From an uncultured Rhodopila sp. (GTDB taxonomy: Bacteria; Pseudomonadota; Alphaproteobacteria; Acetobacterales; Acetobacteraceae): a DNA stretch of 64,000 nucleotides. A model generated the notes under the pieces. That model searched no databases. It had not been told where the DNA came from and worked only from the letters and a program-made list of their open reading frames with translations. Location of the stretch: the NCBI GenBank assembly GCA_903932145.1, contig CAIZFE010000056.1, positions 1 through 64,000 of the forward strand, given 5' to 3'. Positions 1 to 7,738 of the stretch are shown here, in pieces; the first letter of the stretch is position 1, and the number at the start of each line of letters is the position of its first letter. The position numbers were made by a program, and so were the translations under genes.

Positions 1-57
1 CATCAGCACTTCAACCCGGCGGTATTCACCCTTCGCGTCGTCATTAAAGTCAAACAT
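1..57 (-). CDS. Start of an unidentified gene, cut by the window edge
   Basis: An ATG at 57 opens a minus-strand frame that runs off the window after 19 codons (MFDFNDDAKGEY, then RRVEVLM). It lies 80 nt after the stop of the small membrane protein and points the same way, so it may be the third gene of the GTPase unit. Only a weak purine-rich stretch (GAGGCAGAGGG) precedes the ATG. The frame is open upstream to a TGA at 91-93 and could also be the 3' part of something else. No function can be given. Confidence 0.35.
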   Translation of the reverse strand, partial: MFDFNDDAKGEYRRVEVLM

Positions 58-137
58 AACGATAGCTCGATGCCCTCTGCCTCGGGCAACTCAATCACCG
101 CCAGGGCAGTGATTGAAGAAGGGCGTCAGAGCACCGC

Positions 138-623
138 TTACATTCCGCCGCCTCCGACCGCAAGAGTACCACCACCAAGCCAAGCTAAAGCAGCGTTGAT
201 CGCATAGATCCCGGTCAGATCGGAGATTAAGGCGCCAGTCGATGCCGTACCGAATGCCGTCGCAAAGGCCATGGCAGCCGATGGTGCATAAGCAGCGACC
301 GCGGCACCTGCTGCCGCTCCGGCTACGGCACTAACTCCAGCCTTCACGTTGGCTTCATTGATCTCAACTTCGATGTCTGAAAGAACGTTGGTGAAGTCAG
401 CGCTTTCGGCCGAGCATACCGAGAGCGACCCGAGGAAATCCGCAGGCGCGCCATTCAGTCCGCTCAGGTAATTGCCGACTTGAACAATGATGTCCACGCT
501 GTTGCGACGGATTTCGAATAGCTCTAAGGTCGCGTCACAAAGAGTCGAAAATTCATTCTTTAGTTTCATTTGAGCGGTTTCAAGGGCCACAATGGCCTCT
601 TTCTTCATTCCCTGATTAAACAT
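138..623 (-). CDS. Small glycine-zipper membrane protein, partner of the dynamin-like GTPase
   Basis: 161 residues, family not recognised. Residues 1-90 are mostly charged and probably helical. Residues 95-160 are almost entirely Gly, Ala and hydrophobic residues, with GxxxG/AxxxA spacing (AGAAAGAAVAA, then GGGTLAVGGGG), as in glycine-zipper proteins that insert into and oligomerise in membranes. GGGAG lies 8 nt before the ATG. The gene follows the GTPase gene on the same strand after 116 nt. That gap holds a TAGATAAT stretch, so it may have its own promoter as well as read-through. Because the GTPase carries a similar Gly/Ala-rich membrane segment, I infer that the two proteins act together at the inner membrane. 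No signal peptide is visible. Confidence 0.7.
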   Translation of the reverse strand: MFNQGMKKEAIVALETAQMKLKNEFSTLCDATLELFEIRRNSVDIIVQVGNYLSGLNGAPADFLGSLSVCSAESADFTNVLSDIEVEINEANVKAGVSAVAGAAAGAAVAAYAPSAAMAFATAFGTASTGALISDLTGIYAINAALAWLGGGTLAVGGGGM

Positions 624-739
624 GGCCTAACTCCCTTTCATCACAAAATTATCTACTTGCATATTGTCTGTTCGGGCAACCAATGGCTCTGCGGCTGCTC
701 GGGATGCCAAATGATGGCGGCAACTGCTTCAGGCCCGGC

Positions 740-2905
740 CTAACTTGCCGCTCTCCACGGAATTCCGCCGAAAAAATCGCGAGCGTCCTCTACCTGCGCA
801 ATCATCGTAGTGATTTCCTCACGGCTGGTTACCGTGACCAGTGTCTGCAGATTTTTCAGATTATCTTGAAACGCTTTCTCGGTCGCCTCCATACCCTTTT
901 CGAACCCGAACCGGGTGTCGTCCCAGTATTTATCGGAGTGCCGGATGAGAGTCGCCAGGTACCCCAGCTTGTCCAATATCTCGCAAATTTTCTTGGCCAA
1001 CCGGCGCTGCCAGGATGAACCGAAGAGCGCGTAAGCCGCCAGAGACGTGATTACCGCCAATCCGACCAGAACGGTGACAGGACCACCAAGTGCAGCCACC
1101 GTACTGAGCGCGGCGACTGATCCACCGCCGCTGATGCCCAGTCCCGAAACCAAGCTGACGACACCCGGTACTAGCAGGGACTCGCTACCAGCTACCGCAA
1201 CTGCCGCCCAGGCTGCTAGGGCACCAGCGGTTCCACCACCAGCTAAGGCACCAAGGAAAAATCCCTGTGCGTTAAAAGGAATATCGACAACCCCAGGCGC
1301 GATATTTGGAATCCTTCCCGATTCTTGATAGTCAGCGAGGATTGCGGTGATCTCAGGGGTCAGTTCGTTGGCGAATTCGGCCATGACGGTGTTAAGCTTG
1401 TTCTGAACATGGTCGGTTATGTATAAGGCGGCGAGTTGCGCTGCCTCTTTCTTATCGTTGTAGCGATTGAGGATGATTTTTTCGACCGCATCCGGGGTAA
1501 CGATCAGCCGCAATTCTTTGTCAATGTATTCGCTTGAGGCCCGCTTGCTGCTCGAGATGAGGTCCTGGATACGCTGGGTCTTTGCGTCAATCCGGCGCCG
1601 ACGGTTCGGTTCGGCGCGTTCGAGTAATTTGAGAGCATTATTGGCCTGATCGCGGTTGTCGAGGACTTCGATTAGCGGTCCAGTCCAGTTGTCGCAATAT
1701 TTCTTAGATGATTTCTTCAGAGAGGCAACGCAAATATCGAGACGGGCACGGACCCTCGCTGGGAAGACGGAGTTCAAAAAATGCTTCAGGTCAGCCTCAA
1801 AAGGTTCTCGACGAACCGGTTCGTCAACCAAGTAACTGAAGAAACGTTTGCGAAAGTCGGCTGATGTAATTGGCCTGCCAACGAGTTCAGCGCGGGCTTC
1901 AATCCCCTCCCACAGGTGCTTATAGGCGCGAGTCGATGCCGTGGTAATAATGTCGTCGAGTTCGTCCTGGCTCTGGCGAGCCATGGTTGCCACAAAAAAT
2001 ACATTTTGTAGAATGCACACAGCATCGTCCTCCATTTCGATCGGAGGCAATTGCTTTAATAGAACGTTAATGAACTGCAGATCGTTCTGATCTAGAAATC
2101 CGGTTGCGGAGGATGTGTAAATCAGGGCGTCGGCGATGCTATGAGCTAGCTCAGCCTTATCGTGATCGCTCTTGGAGTTCCCGTAACCTGGGAGGTCAAG
2201 AAGGTCGCAGCCTAGCAGGAACGGGGTATCGATATACACCAGGGCGACTGTGCAGCACTCCGCGTCTTCAGGCGGATCATCATGATGAGTGCCGTACCGC
2301 TTTAAGGTATCAAAGCTGCCGGCCACCACCTTGTGTTTCAGGCAATGATCTTCGTCATCTGCCTTATTCAGATCGAACCCCTCACTCATAATCCAGACGT
2401 CTTCCTTGAGCCATGGCGGACGGTCACCGGCATGGCGCACCAAGCAGATCAGCGAGGTCGCTGGCTGGTAGCCGGTCGGCAAGTGGTTTCGGCCCATCAA
2501 CGTATTTGCCAGACGGGATTTGCCTTGGTCAAAGCGTCCACAAATTGCGATGCGAGGTTTACGGCCGAGGCTGCGAACCTGAGCCAGAAAATTTTTGGCG
2601 GTCGGGGCGTCTTTGAAGACAGTGAGGTCCAAATCAGCGGGGGCGGCTTCCGCATAGCTGCTCATCAGTTGGATTTGGGTCCGAATGGTTTGGTAGGGCG
2701 CTCCATATTCCAGAGGCTGCCTCGTAGAAACTTCGCCACAGACCTCCACCCACTTTTTGAAAATCCCATGAGGGGTGTTGTCTGGGTCCAGTTCGTGACG
2801 CGACACTTGGCTTTGCGAAATGCGTAGCTGTGCCGCTAACTCTTCCTGCGAGAGCTTGGCACTAATACGCAGTTGAGTGAGATTAACATCATTATCAGTG
2901 CTCAT
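740..2905 (-). CDS. Xre-type HTH / dynamin-like GTPase fusion with membrane-inserting segment
   Basis: 721 residues from the ATG at 2905, chosen because GAGG lies 7 nt upstream; the longer frame to 3019 has no such site. Residues 8-40 form an Xre-like helix-turn-helix (LSQEELAAQLRISQSQVSRHE). A dynamin-type GTPase follows: P-loop GRFDQGKS (123-130), a Thr near 150 as switch I candidate, and G3 motif DLPG (237-240). No canonical [NT]KxD G4 motif is seen; VATMARQ sits about where it would be. A charged helical stalk-like region (about 400-540) leads to a Gly/Ala-rich hydrophobic stretch (about 548-628), then a helical tail. This matches bacterial dynamin-like proteins, which remodel or guard membranes; some act in phage defence. 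The DNA-binding domain at the N-terminus is unusual and suggests autoregulation. Codon use is more AT-rich than the core genes, hinting at transfer. Confidence 0.8.
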   Translation of the reverse strand: MSTDNDVNLTQLRISAKLSQEELAAQLRISQSQVSRHELDPDNTPHGIFKKWVEVCGEVSTRQPLEYGAPYQTIRTQIQLMSSYAEAAPADLDLTVFKDAPTAKNFLAQVRSLGRKPRIAICGRFDQGKSRLANTLMGRNHLPTGYQPATSLICLVRHAGDRPPWLKEDVWIMSEGFDLNKADDEDHCLKHKVVAGSFDTLKRYGTHHDDPPEDAECCTVALVYIDTPFLLGCDLLDLPGYGNSKSDHDKAELAHSIADALIYTSSATGFLDQNDLQFINVLLKQLPPIEMEDDAVCILQNVFFVATMARQSQDELDDIITTASTRAYKHLWEGIEARAELVGRPITSADFRKRFFSYLVDEPVRREPFEADLKHFLNSVFPARVRARLDICVASLKKSSKKYCDNWTGPLIEVLDNRDQANNALKLLERAEPNRRRRIDAKTQRIQDLISSSKRASSEYIDKELRLIVTPDAVEKIILNRYNDKKEAAQLAALYITDHVQNKLNTVMAEFANELTPEITAILADYQESGRIPNIAPGVVDIPFNAQGFFLGALAGGGTAGALAAWAAVAVAGSESLLVPGVVSLVSGLGISGGGSVAALSTVAALGGPVTVLVGLAVITSLAAYALFGSSWQRRLAKKICEILDKLGYLATLIRHSDKYWDDTRFGFEKGMEATEKAFQDNLKNLQTLVTVTSREEITTMIAQVEDARDFFGGIPWRAAS

Positions 2906-3141
2906 GATTCGACCTCGATTCGAGTTGGGTGAATCAAACAGCGGATGTCGCCTTGGACTTTCCCTCATAGGTGCGTTCGTACCATTCACTAAATCCATAA
3001 ATAGCGAAACCAAAAACAAATACGCAACCTATCAGCTTGTACATGTGTAGATTCTATTGCTCTGCGGGCGCTGAATTCGTCTTCTACGCCCCTGGGATGC
3101 ACCATGTGCCATTATCGGCGCGCCGTCAATGGAAATCTTTA

Positions 3142-3181
3142 GTAACATTACCCTGTTTTCGGGTTGCGTAGCTAATGTTAC
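3142..3181. promoter_or_regulatory. Inverted repeat, candidate operator for the HTH-GTPase
   Basis: GTAACATTA at 3142-3150 is repeated as its perfect complement TAATGTTAC at 3173-3181. Arm centres are 31 bp apart, close to three helical turns, so two dimers could sit on one DNA face. It lies about 240 bp before the start of the gene whose product carries a helix-turn-helix. Binding is inference. Confidence 0.4.
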
Positions 3182-3184
3182 CTG

Positions 3185-3199
3185 CTGGGGTATCCCCAG
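3185..3199. promoter_or_regulatory. 15-bp palindrome CTGGGG-TAT-CCCCAG
   Basis: Six-base perfect arms around TAT, four bases from the neighbouring inverted repeat. The size and symmetry suit an Xre-family dimer site; no binding evidence is available. Confidence 0.35.
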
Positions 3200-3360
3200 A
3201 TTCTCGTGTTTTTCGAAATCCTCGTGCAATTGTCGAAGATACGCTCGCTATCGATGCTACATTAAAAGCGGTGCGACCAGAACACTTCGTTCCTTAGTAT
3301 TTGCTTCTTTTTCGGCGGTTGCGTGGCCCCACCCACCATCAGCAACCGTCCTGGCGACGG

Positions 3361-3726
3361 CTAAACAATCGCGATCCCATCATGGGCAATCTCTCTGGCG
3401 ATGGGTATCGAAGACGTCCAATGAACGGCAGCCCCGGTCAAAACGATCGGCCGAATGGGAACCCCCGCCCGCACGTGAGGGAAGGCGAGGTCGGGCAAGA
3501 CATGACCCAGCCAAGACGGTCGCTCACCATCACCGAGCAGCACGGCAACATCGTAATCGCTGGTGGATTGGGCGTTGCCTCTCGCCCTTGAGCCAAACAG
3601 AACAACGCTTTCTACCTGGCCGGGGAGAACGCGTTCAACGTCCAGGCGGAAGGCCCGCAAGCGGGCGGCTGCCTGGCCTGAAACGGCCTTGGCAAGGGAA
3701 ACGCTGGATGTCGCGACCTGAACCAT
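3361..3726 (-). CDS. Minimal nucleotidyltransferase (MNT/MntA-like), orphan
   Basis: 121 residues with the nucleotidyltransferase signature GSRARG (45-50) followed by SDYDVAV, giving the metal-binding pair D57 and D59. In MNT/HEPN modules the MNT protein is the antitoxin and AMPylates or otherwise modifies a HEPN RNase toxin. The usual HEPN neighbour was looked for on both sides and is missing: the sequence before 3361 encodes only a 23-codon frame, and the sequence after 3726 has no HEPN-like frame. The C-terminal part (LTGAAVHWTSSIPIAREIAHDG) matches the family's usual end, so the gene looks complete. No good Shine-Dalgarno is visible, so the start is uncertain. It may be the relic of a lost module, or act alone. 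Confidence 0.75.
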   Translation of the reverse strand: MVQVATSSVSLAKAVSGQAAARLRAFRLDVERVLPGQVESVVLFGSRARGNAQSTSDYDVAVLLGDGERPSWLGHVLPDLAFPHVRAGVPIRPIVLTGAAVHWTSSIPIAREIAHDGIAIV

Positions 3727-4385
3727 GCCGCCAGCCTAATCCGGCAATGTGCCGCAGACCAAGCCGGATGTCCCGATCAGCGGGTCGCGATTTGCCATTC
3801 GGGGCCGTGGGTGCCGAAAGATGTGGATGGAGCGGCTTCCAGGATGGGCGGAAACCCCAGTTCCGTTTGTGATGGCGTTGGAACTTCTCCAACGGTTTCC
3901 TGGCGTCAACGCCGCGGCCATGGCCCCGGTTGTGCCTAAATGAAAACGGCTACCTCTCTGTGGTGCTCCGTGGTGCTCCGTGGATTCCGTGGTTCTTCGT
4001 GTTCTCCGTGGTAAAATCCTTCCTTGCTGACTGTGGCGCGAACGCAGGAAGCCCGGCGAATATCTCCCATGGCTGCGTCATCAGCTCGCATCAACAAGCA
4101 AGGAAGATTTTACCACGGAGAACACGAAGAACCACGGAGCGAAACAACGGGCGTGGCTGGCGGGCATTCGCTCCGATACCGAGACATTGGAGACAATGAT
4201 TGTCTGTCGCGCATCCGCGTGCGGGTTTTCACCCACTCTGCTTCGCCCGCTATGATGGCGAGAGTGGCGTCCCCGGGGCGCGGGGCGGCCGCGCTGGGTT
4301 GGTCAGCCTATAGTTATGAATATAATCTTGACATTTTCTGCAACCTGAGGTAGATGTGCTCGCTCATTTTATGAAGGTCGCAGGC
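3727..4385. other. Long non-coding stretch holding a large inverted repeat
   Basis: About 660 bp without a credible gene. Short frames on both strands (for example 3749-3943 plus and 3736-3921 minus) have no family resemblance and mirror each other. The main structure is the CCACGGAG-type inverted repeat at 3986-4138, preceded by tandem copies of GTGGTGCTCC at about 3961-3980. The last 120 bp become AT-rich just before the next gene and may hold its promoter. Confidence 0.6.
3986..4138. repeat. Inverted repeat with CCACGGAG/CTCCGTGG core, 42-43 nt arms
   Basis: The left arm (3986-4028) and right arm (4097-4138) are complementary over 33 consecutive bases, and over another 9 after a single-base indel. 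They enclose 68 bp. The core reads ACCACGGAG-AACACGAAGA-ACCACGGAG. I know similar CACGGAGAACACGAAG strings as intergenic repeats in other bacteria. No transposase lies between or beside the arms. Confidence 0.8.
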
Positions 4386-5231
4386 ATGACCCAGTTAACC
4401 GCGTCTCCGAAACCAGCCTCCCCGGCGCCGGCGGGCTTGCTCCGGCCTTCGGACTTTCTGATGAACCTTATCGTCTCGATCCTGGCGCCGATTTTCCTGG
4501 GGGTCACCGGCGGTGACGTCAACCTGGCTCGGATGGCGGCGATCCAGGCGGTGAACACCTACCGCGTGCGCCATTGCGCGGATCTGATCGCGGTCGCGCT
4601 GATCGTTGCGTACGGCCTCGCGGCGTTGAATTCGCTCAGCCTGTCCTTCGGCGAAGAGGTGTCCCTGTCCATGGTCCTGCGGCTGCGCAACAATGCCAAC
4701 GCGCTCAACCGGTCGGCGGAACAAAACCGGCGGGCGATGCGGCGCCACGTGGAGCCCGACGTTACGGAGATGATGGCGCCGCCGGAACCGCCCGCCCTGC
4801 CGGAGACGCCCGCCGACGCGCCCGAAGCGGAACCTTTTCTCAGCGACGCGGCCGAGGCGCTGTTGGCGGCGGAGGCTCGGGACCGGCTGTCGGGACCGCG
4901 GCCCCAAGCGGCGGCAGAGCCTGTCGCGCCTGCGGCCGATCCGGTGGCCGAGACGGCCGGGGATGCCGCTTCCGAAAAGCGGCTCCGGGAGATGTGGGCG
5001 ATCGCGATGGTCAAGGATGCCGCGGACATCACCGCCGGCCTGCCCGGACTGCCGCCCACGGAACGCGGCGCGGCGTCGGTCCGGGCGGGGATGCTGGCGA
5101 GTACGGCCAACCAGTTGCTGACGGGTGGCGATGGGCCGGGGGTTGGGTTCAGGCTGGCGCCCGGGAAGGTGACGGGGTCGCGGGTTCGGCCGGGCGGCGG
5201 CGACGGTGGGCTGTGTGGACCGGGGGGCTGA
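4386..5231 (+). CDS. Hypothetical membrane protein with Pro/Ala-rich tail
   Basis: 281 residues from the ATG at 4386, which has GAAGG 8 nt upstream; two in-frame ATGs upstream (4356, 4371) lack this. Two hydrophobic helices (about 24-40 and 64-82) precede a hydrophilic segment with RLRNNANALNRSAEQNRRAMRRH (about 99-121). A long low-complexity Pro/Ala/Glu region follows, then a Gly-rich end. I do not recognise the family. The topology suggests an inner-membrane anchor with a flexible cytoplasmic or periplasmic tail. No neighbours on the same strand suggest a function. Confidence 0.7.
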   Translation: MTQLTASPKPASPAPAGLLRPSDFLMNLIVSILAPIFLGVTGGDVNLARMAAIQAVNTYRVRHCADLIAVALIVAYGLAALNSLSLSFGEEVSLSMVLRLRNNANALNRSAEQNRRAMRRHVEPDVTEMMAPPEPPALPETPADAPEAEPFLSDAAEALLAAEARDRLSGPRPQAAAEPVAPAADPVAETAGDAASEKRLREMWAIAMVKDAADITAGLPGLPPTERGAASVRAGMLASTANQLLTGGDGPGVGFRLAPGKVTGSRVRPGGGDGGLCGPGG

Positions 5232-5352
5232 GGCGAATGTCTCAGCGTATGGGACATATTCTCATAACGTGGCTTTTGAGACGAAGTTGAGCAAGCAGCC
5301 CGGGACCGGCGATCCGGAGGGCTGGGGGATCGTCTGGCGGCCGTCCGCCTCG

Positions 5353-5640
5353 TCAAGGGGCCTGGGTTGGTAGCCGGGCAGTGATGTCTGCCAGCATCTG
5401 CTCGATGCGGTGATTTGACCGAGCGATGCCATCGAGGCCGATTTCAAGGGAGCCGATACGGCGCTCAACGCCGGTTATACGGCTTTCCAGGGTCGATATG
5501 CGGCTCTCGATCGAGTCGAACCGCGCGCCAATTGACACGACCAACCGTTCGGTTGCCTCAAGTGCCGCTGCCGCATCGCGCGATGCCTTTTCGGTGTTGC
5601 GCAGCACCAGCCTGAGATCGAGGTTGTCAGTTCCGCTCAT
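5353..5640 (-). CDS. Short coiled-coil protein
   Basis: 95 residues. From about residue 38 the sequence repeats a heptad pattern with Ile, Leu or Val at a/d positions (RFDSIESRISTLESR, then ITGVERRIGSLE), a clear parallel coiled coil. There is no membrane helix or catalytic motif. Similar short coiled-coil proteins are common hypothetical proteins in Rhodospirillales. It stands alone, convergent with the upstream membrane protein gene. The function is unknown. Confidence 0.6.
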   Translation of the reverse strand: MSGTDNLDLRLVLRNTEKASRDAAAALEATERLVVSIGARFDSIESRISTLESRITGVERRIGSLEIGLDGIARSNHRIEQMLADITARLPTQAP

Positions 5641-6057
5641 GGTGCGAGCGTAGCAGGGTGGCGGCTTCGAGGTGAAGTGGAATCATTGGTGGCGGCAACA
5701 ACCTCTTTCGACGTCCTCGGCTAACAAAGGCGTGAATAGCGGGCCTTCCAGGCTGTGTGAAAACTCCTGCCCGAATTTACGATGGAGAAGATTTTTCTCG
5801 TGCAGGTCCATGTCGTCGCGACGACCCAACCCCGTCATGGCAGGCGAAGGCATGCCATCCACGCCTTTTCCTGGCTGAGACAGCAAGTCGTGGGTGACCG
5901 GGCCAGGCCCGGTCATGACACTGGGGATACACCACGCCGCCGTCCCTATTTTAGCGCCTATGGGGGGAAGCGCCCGCCAAGACGAGCGGGCAAGTCCCGC
6001 CGTTTTGTCCCCCATATCTTCGACGTGGAGGTGGGGGCGATACCCGCGATGGGGCGT
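5641..6057. other. Intergenic stretch with a REP/BIME-like repeat
   Basis: 417 bp between the coiled-coil gene and ychF. The recognisable content is the two-hairpin repeat at 5833-5914. A long plus-strand frame starting at 5782 runs antisense through ychF and is a GC-rich shadow. Confidence 0.6.
5833..5914. repeat. REP/BIME-like two-hairpin repeat, copy 1
   Basis: Hairpin one (5837-5858) is ATGGCAGGC-GAAG-GCATGCCAT with one mismatch. Hairpin two (5896-5914) is GACCGGGCC-A-GGCCCGGTC. The flanks GTC/CATCCACGCC and GTGG/CATGAC and the spacer (GCTGAGACAGCA) match copy 2 at 16225-16317 in reverse orientation, while the second stem sequence differs. Conserved flanks with variable but self-complementary stems mark it as a palindromic repeat family. 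Confidence 0.75.
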
Positions 6058-7152
6058 CTAGACGTTGAACCGGAACGTCAGGACGTCGCCGTCCTTGACC
6101 ACGTAGGTCTTGCCTTCGATGCGCATCTTGCCGGTTTCCTTCGCACCTTGCTCGCCGCGGCAGGCGACGTAATCGGTGTAGGCAATCGTTTCGCAGGCAA
6201 TAAATCCGCGCTCAAAATCCTTGTGGATCACGGCGGCGGCCTGGGGGGCCTTGGTGCCGGCGGTGATGGTCCAGGCGTGCGTCTCTTTCGGGCCGCAGGT
6301 GAAATAGGTGGACAAACCGAGCAGCTCGTAGCCGGCGCGGATGACTTTATCCAAGCCGCTTTGGGTCAGGCCGAGGCCGTCCAGGAACTCGACGCGGTCG
6401 GCTTCCGGCAATTGCGAGACCTCGGCTTCGATCGCGGCGGATACGACGATGGTCGGGGCGCCCTGCGTCTTCGCCCAGTCGCGCACCCGGTCGGAGAACG
6501 CGTTGCCGGTGGCGGCGGAGGCTTCCTCGACATTGCACACATACAGCACGGGCTTGGAGGTCAGCAGTTGCATGCGGCGAACCGCTTCTTCCTCACCGGG
6601 CGGGATGGCGGTGCGGGCGGCCTTGCCTTCCGTCAGCGCGGCGACGATCGGTTCCGCCAGCGCGGCGAAGGCGATGCTTTCCTTGTCGCCGCCCTTGGCG
6701 CGCTTTTGCGCCTGGAGCAACCGGCGTTCCAGACTGTCCAGATCGGACAGCATCAGCTCGGTTTCCACCACTTCGATGTCGCGCAGCGGGTCGATGGAGC
6801 CCTCGACATGGGTGATGTCGGTGTCCTCGAAGCAGCGCAGCACATGGATGATGGCGTCAACTTCGCGAATGTTGGCCAGGAACTGGTTGCCGAGGCCCTC
6901 GCCCTTGGAGGCACCGCGCACAAGGCCGGCGATGTCGACGAATTCCAGAGAGGTGGGGACGACCTTGATCGACTTGCCGATCTCCGCCAGCACATCCAGG
7001 CGAGGGTCGGGGACGCCGACGCGGCCGACATTCGGCTCGATCGTGCAGAACGGATAGTTGGCGGCCTGCGCCGCGGCGGTGGCGGTCAGGGCGTTGAAAA
7101 GGGTCGATTTGCCGACGTTGGGCAGGCCGACGATGCCGCAGTTAAAGCCCAT
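6058..7152 (-). CDS. ychF: Redox-regulated ATPase YchF (OBG family)
   Basis: 364 residues, the normal family length. P-loop GLPNVGKS (9-16), switch region DIAGLVRGASKGEG, and a C-terminal TGS domain (about 281-364). The base-recognition motif is the NxxE type (CNVEE), which in this family favours ATP over GTP. YchF binds ribosomes and is linked to translation start-codon choice and oxidative stress. It is the last gene of rplY-pth-ychF. Its ATG overlaps the pth stop by one base (TAATG), so translation is coupled. The grouping with a ribosomal protein and peptidyl-tRNA hydrolase fits a ribosome-associated role. Confidence 0.96.
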   Translation of the reverse strand: MGFNCGIVGLPNVGKSTLFNALTATAAAQAANYPFCTIEPNVGRVGVPDPRLDVLAEIGKSIKVVPTSLEFVDIAGLVRGASKGEGLGNQFLANIREVDAIIHVLRCFEDTDITHVEGSIDPLRDIEVVETELMLSDLDSLERRLLQAQKRAKGGDKESIAFAALAEPIVAALTEGKAARTAIPPGEEEAVRRMQLLTSKPVLYVCNVEEASAATGNAFSDRVRDWAKTQGAPTIVVSAAIEAEVSQLPEADRVEFLDGLGLTQSGLDKVIRAGYELLGLSTYFTCGPKETHAWTITAGTKAPQAAAVIHKDFERGFIACETIAYTDYVACRGEQGAKETGKMRIEGKTYVVKDGDVLTFRFNV

Positions 7153-7733
7153 TATGGAATGTCCTGTGTACGGTATGCGACGTTGGTCATGAAGTCGGGG
7201 TGTTTGCCCGCGGCCAGAAGCCCGGCGGCGTCAGCGACGGCGTCCAGCAGCGGGATCAGCCACAGCTTGTCGTCCTTGTCGAAGTTGCCGAGGACGTACC
7301 CGAGCACTCGGTCCTTGACGCCGGGATGACCGATGCCGAGGCGGACTCGCCAGTAGTCCTGGCTGCCGAGCATTTTGTCCATGCTGCGGAGGCCGTTGTG
7401 GCCGGCTGCGCCACCGCCCTTTTTGACGCGCAGTTTCCCCGGCGCCAGATCGAGTTCATCGTGGAAGGCGGTGATCGATTGCGGCGGCAATTTGTAGAAG
7501 GCGGCTGCCTCCTGCACGGATTCGCCGGAATTGTTCATGTAGGTCAGCGGCTTCAGCGCCAGGATTTTCTCGCCGGCGATGGTGCCCTCGGTGAAGGCGC
7601 CTTTGAAACGGCGCCGCCACGGCGCAAAACCGTGGCGGGTCGCGATCACATCCATCGCCATGAAGCCGATGTTGTGGCGGTTGGCCGCCATCCCCGGCTC
7701 TGGATTGCCAAGTCCAACCCAGAGCTGAGTCAC
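7152..7733 (-). CDS. pth: Peptidyl-tRNA hydrolase
   Basis: 193 residues from the GTG at 7733; the upstream open frame overlaps rplY out of frame and carries no family sequence. The enzyme cleaves peptidyl-tRNA dropped from ribosomes. The catalytic set is visible: N10 (GLGNP), H20 (NRHNIGF), N68 (YMNNSG), D92 (FHDELDL) and N113 (GHNG). The GTG is five bases after the rplY stop, so translation is probably coupled. The product ends with [11 protein letters not shown], as expected for the family length. Confidence 0.95.
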   Translation of the reverse strand: MTQLWVGLGNPEPGMAANRHNIGFMAMDVIATRHGFAPWRRRFKGAFTEGTIAGEKILALKPLTYMNNSGESVQEAAAFYKLPPQSITAFHDELDLAPGKLRVKKGGGAAGHNGLRSMDKMLGSQDYWRVRLGIGHPGVKDRVLGYVLGNFDKDDKLWLIPLLDAVADAAGLLAAGKHPDFMTNVAYRTQDIP

Positions 7734-7738
7734 GGCAC

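Larger units (their letters stand above)
2906..3360. other. Upstream region of the HTH-GTPase gene, no convincing gene
   Basis: 455 bp between the start of the HTH-GTPase gene and the stop of the nucleotidyltransferase gene. A 65-codon minus-strand frame (3032-3229) has no recognisable family or good ribosome binding site and was not called. The notable content is two inverted repeats (3142-3181 and 3185-3199). The base composition is clearly more AT-rich than the core genes. Confidence 0.6.

Noticed and set aside
1-207. Plus-strand open frame at the left edge
   Set aside because: It overlaps the end of the small membrane protein gene and reads as low-complexity Pro-rich sequence there; no start or family seen.
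3032-3229. 65-codon minus-strand frame before the HTH-GTPase gene
   Set aside because: No convincing ribosome binding site and no family match, and the candidate operators fall inside it.
2906-3360. HEPN partner for the MNT nucleotidyltransferase
   Set aside because: Only a 23-codon frame follows the MNT stop, with no HEPN motif.
5782-7329. 515-codon plus-strand frame opposite ychF
   Set aside because: It mirrors ychF and pth codons in a high-GC genome, has no family resemblance and no ribosome binding site.
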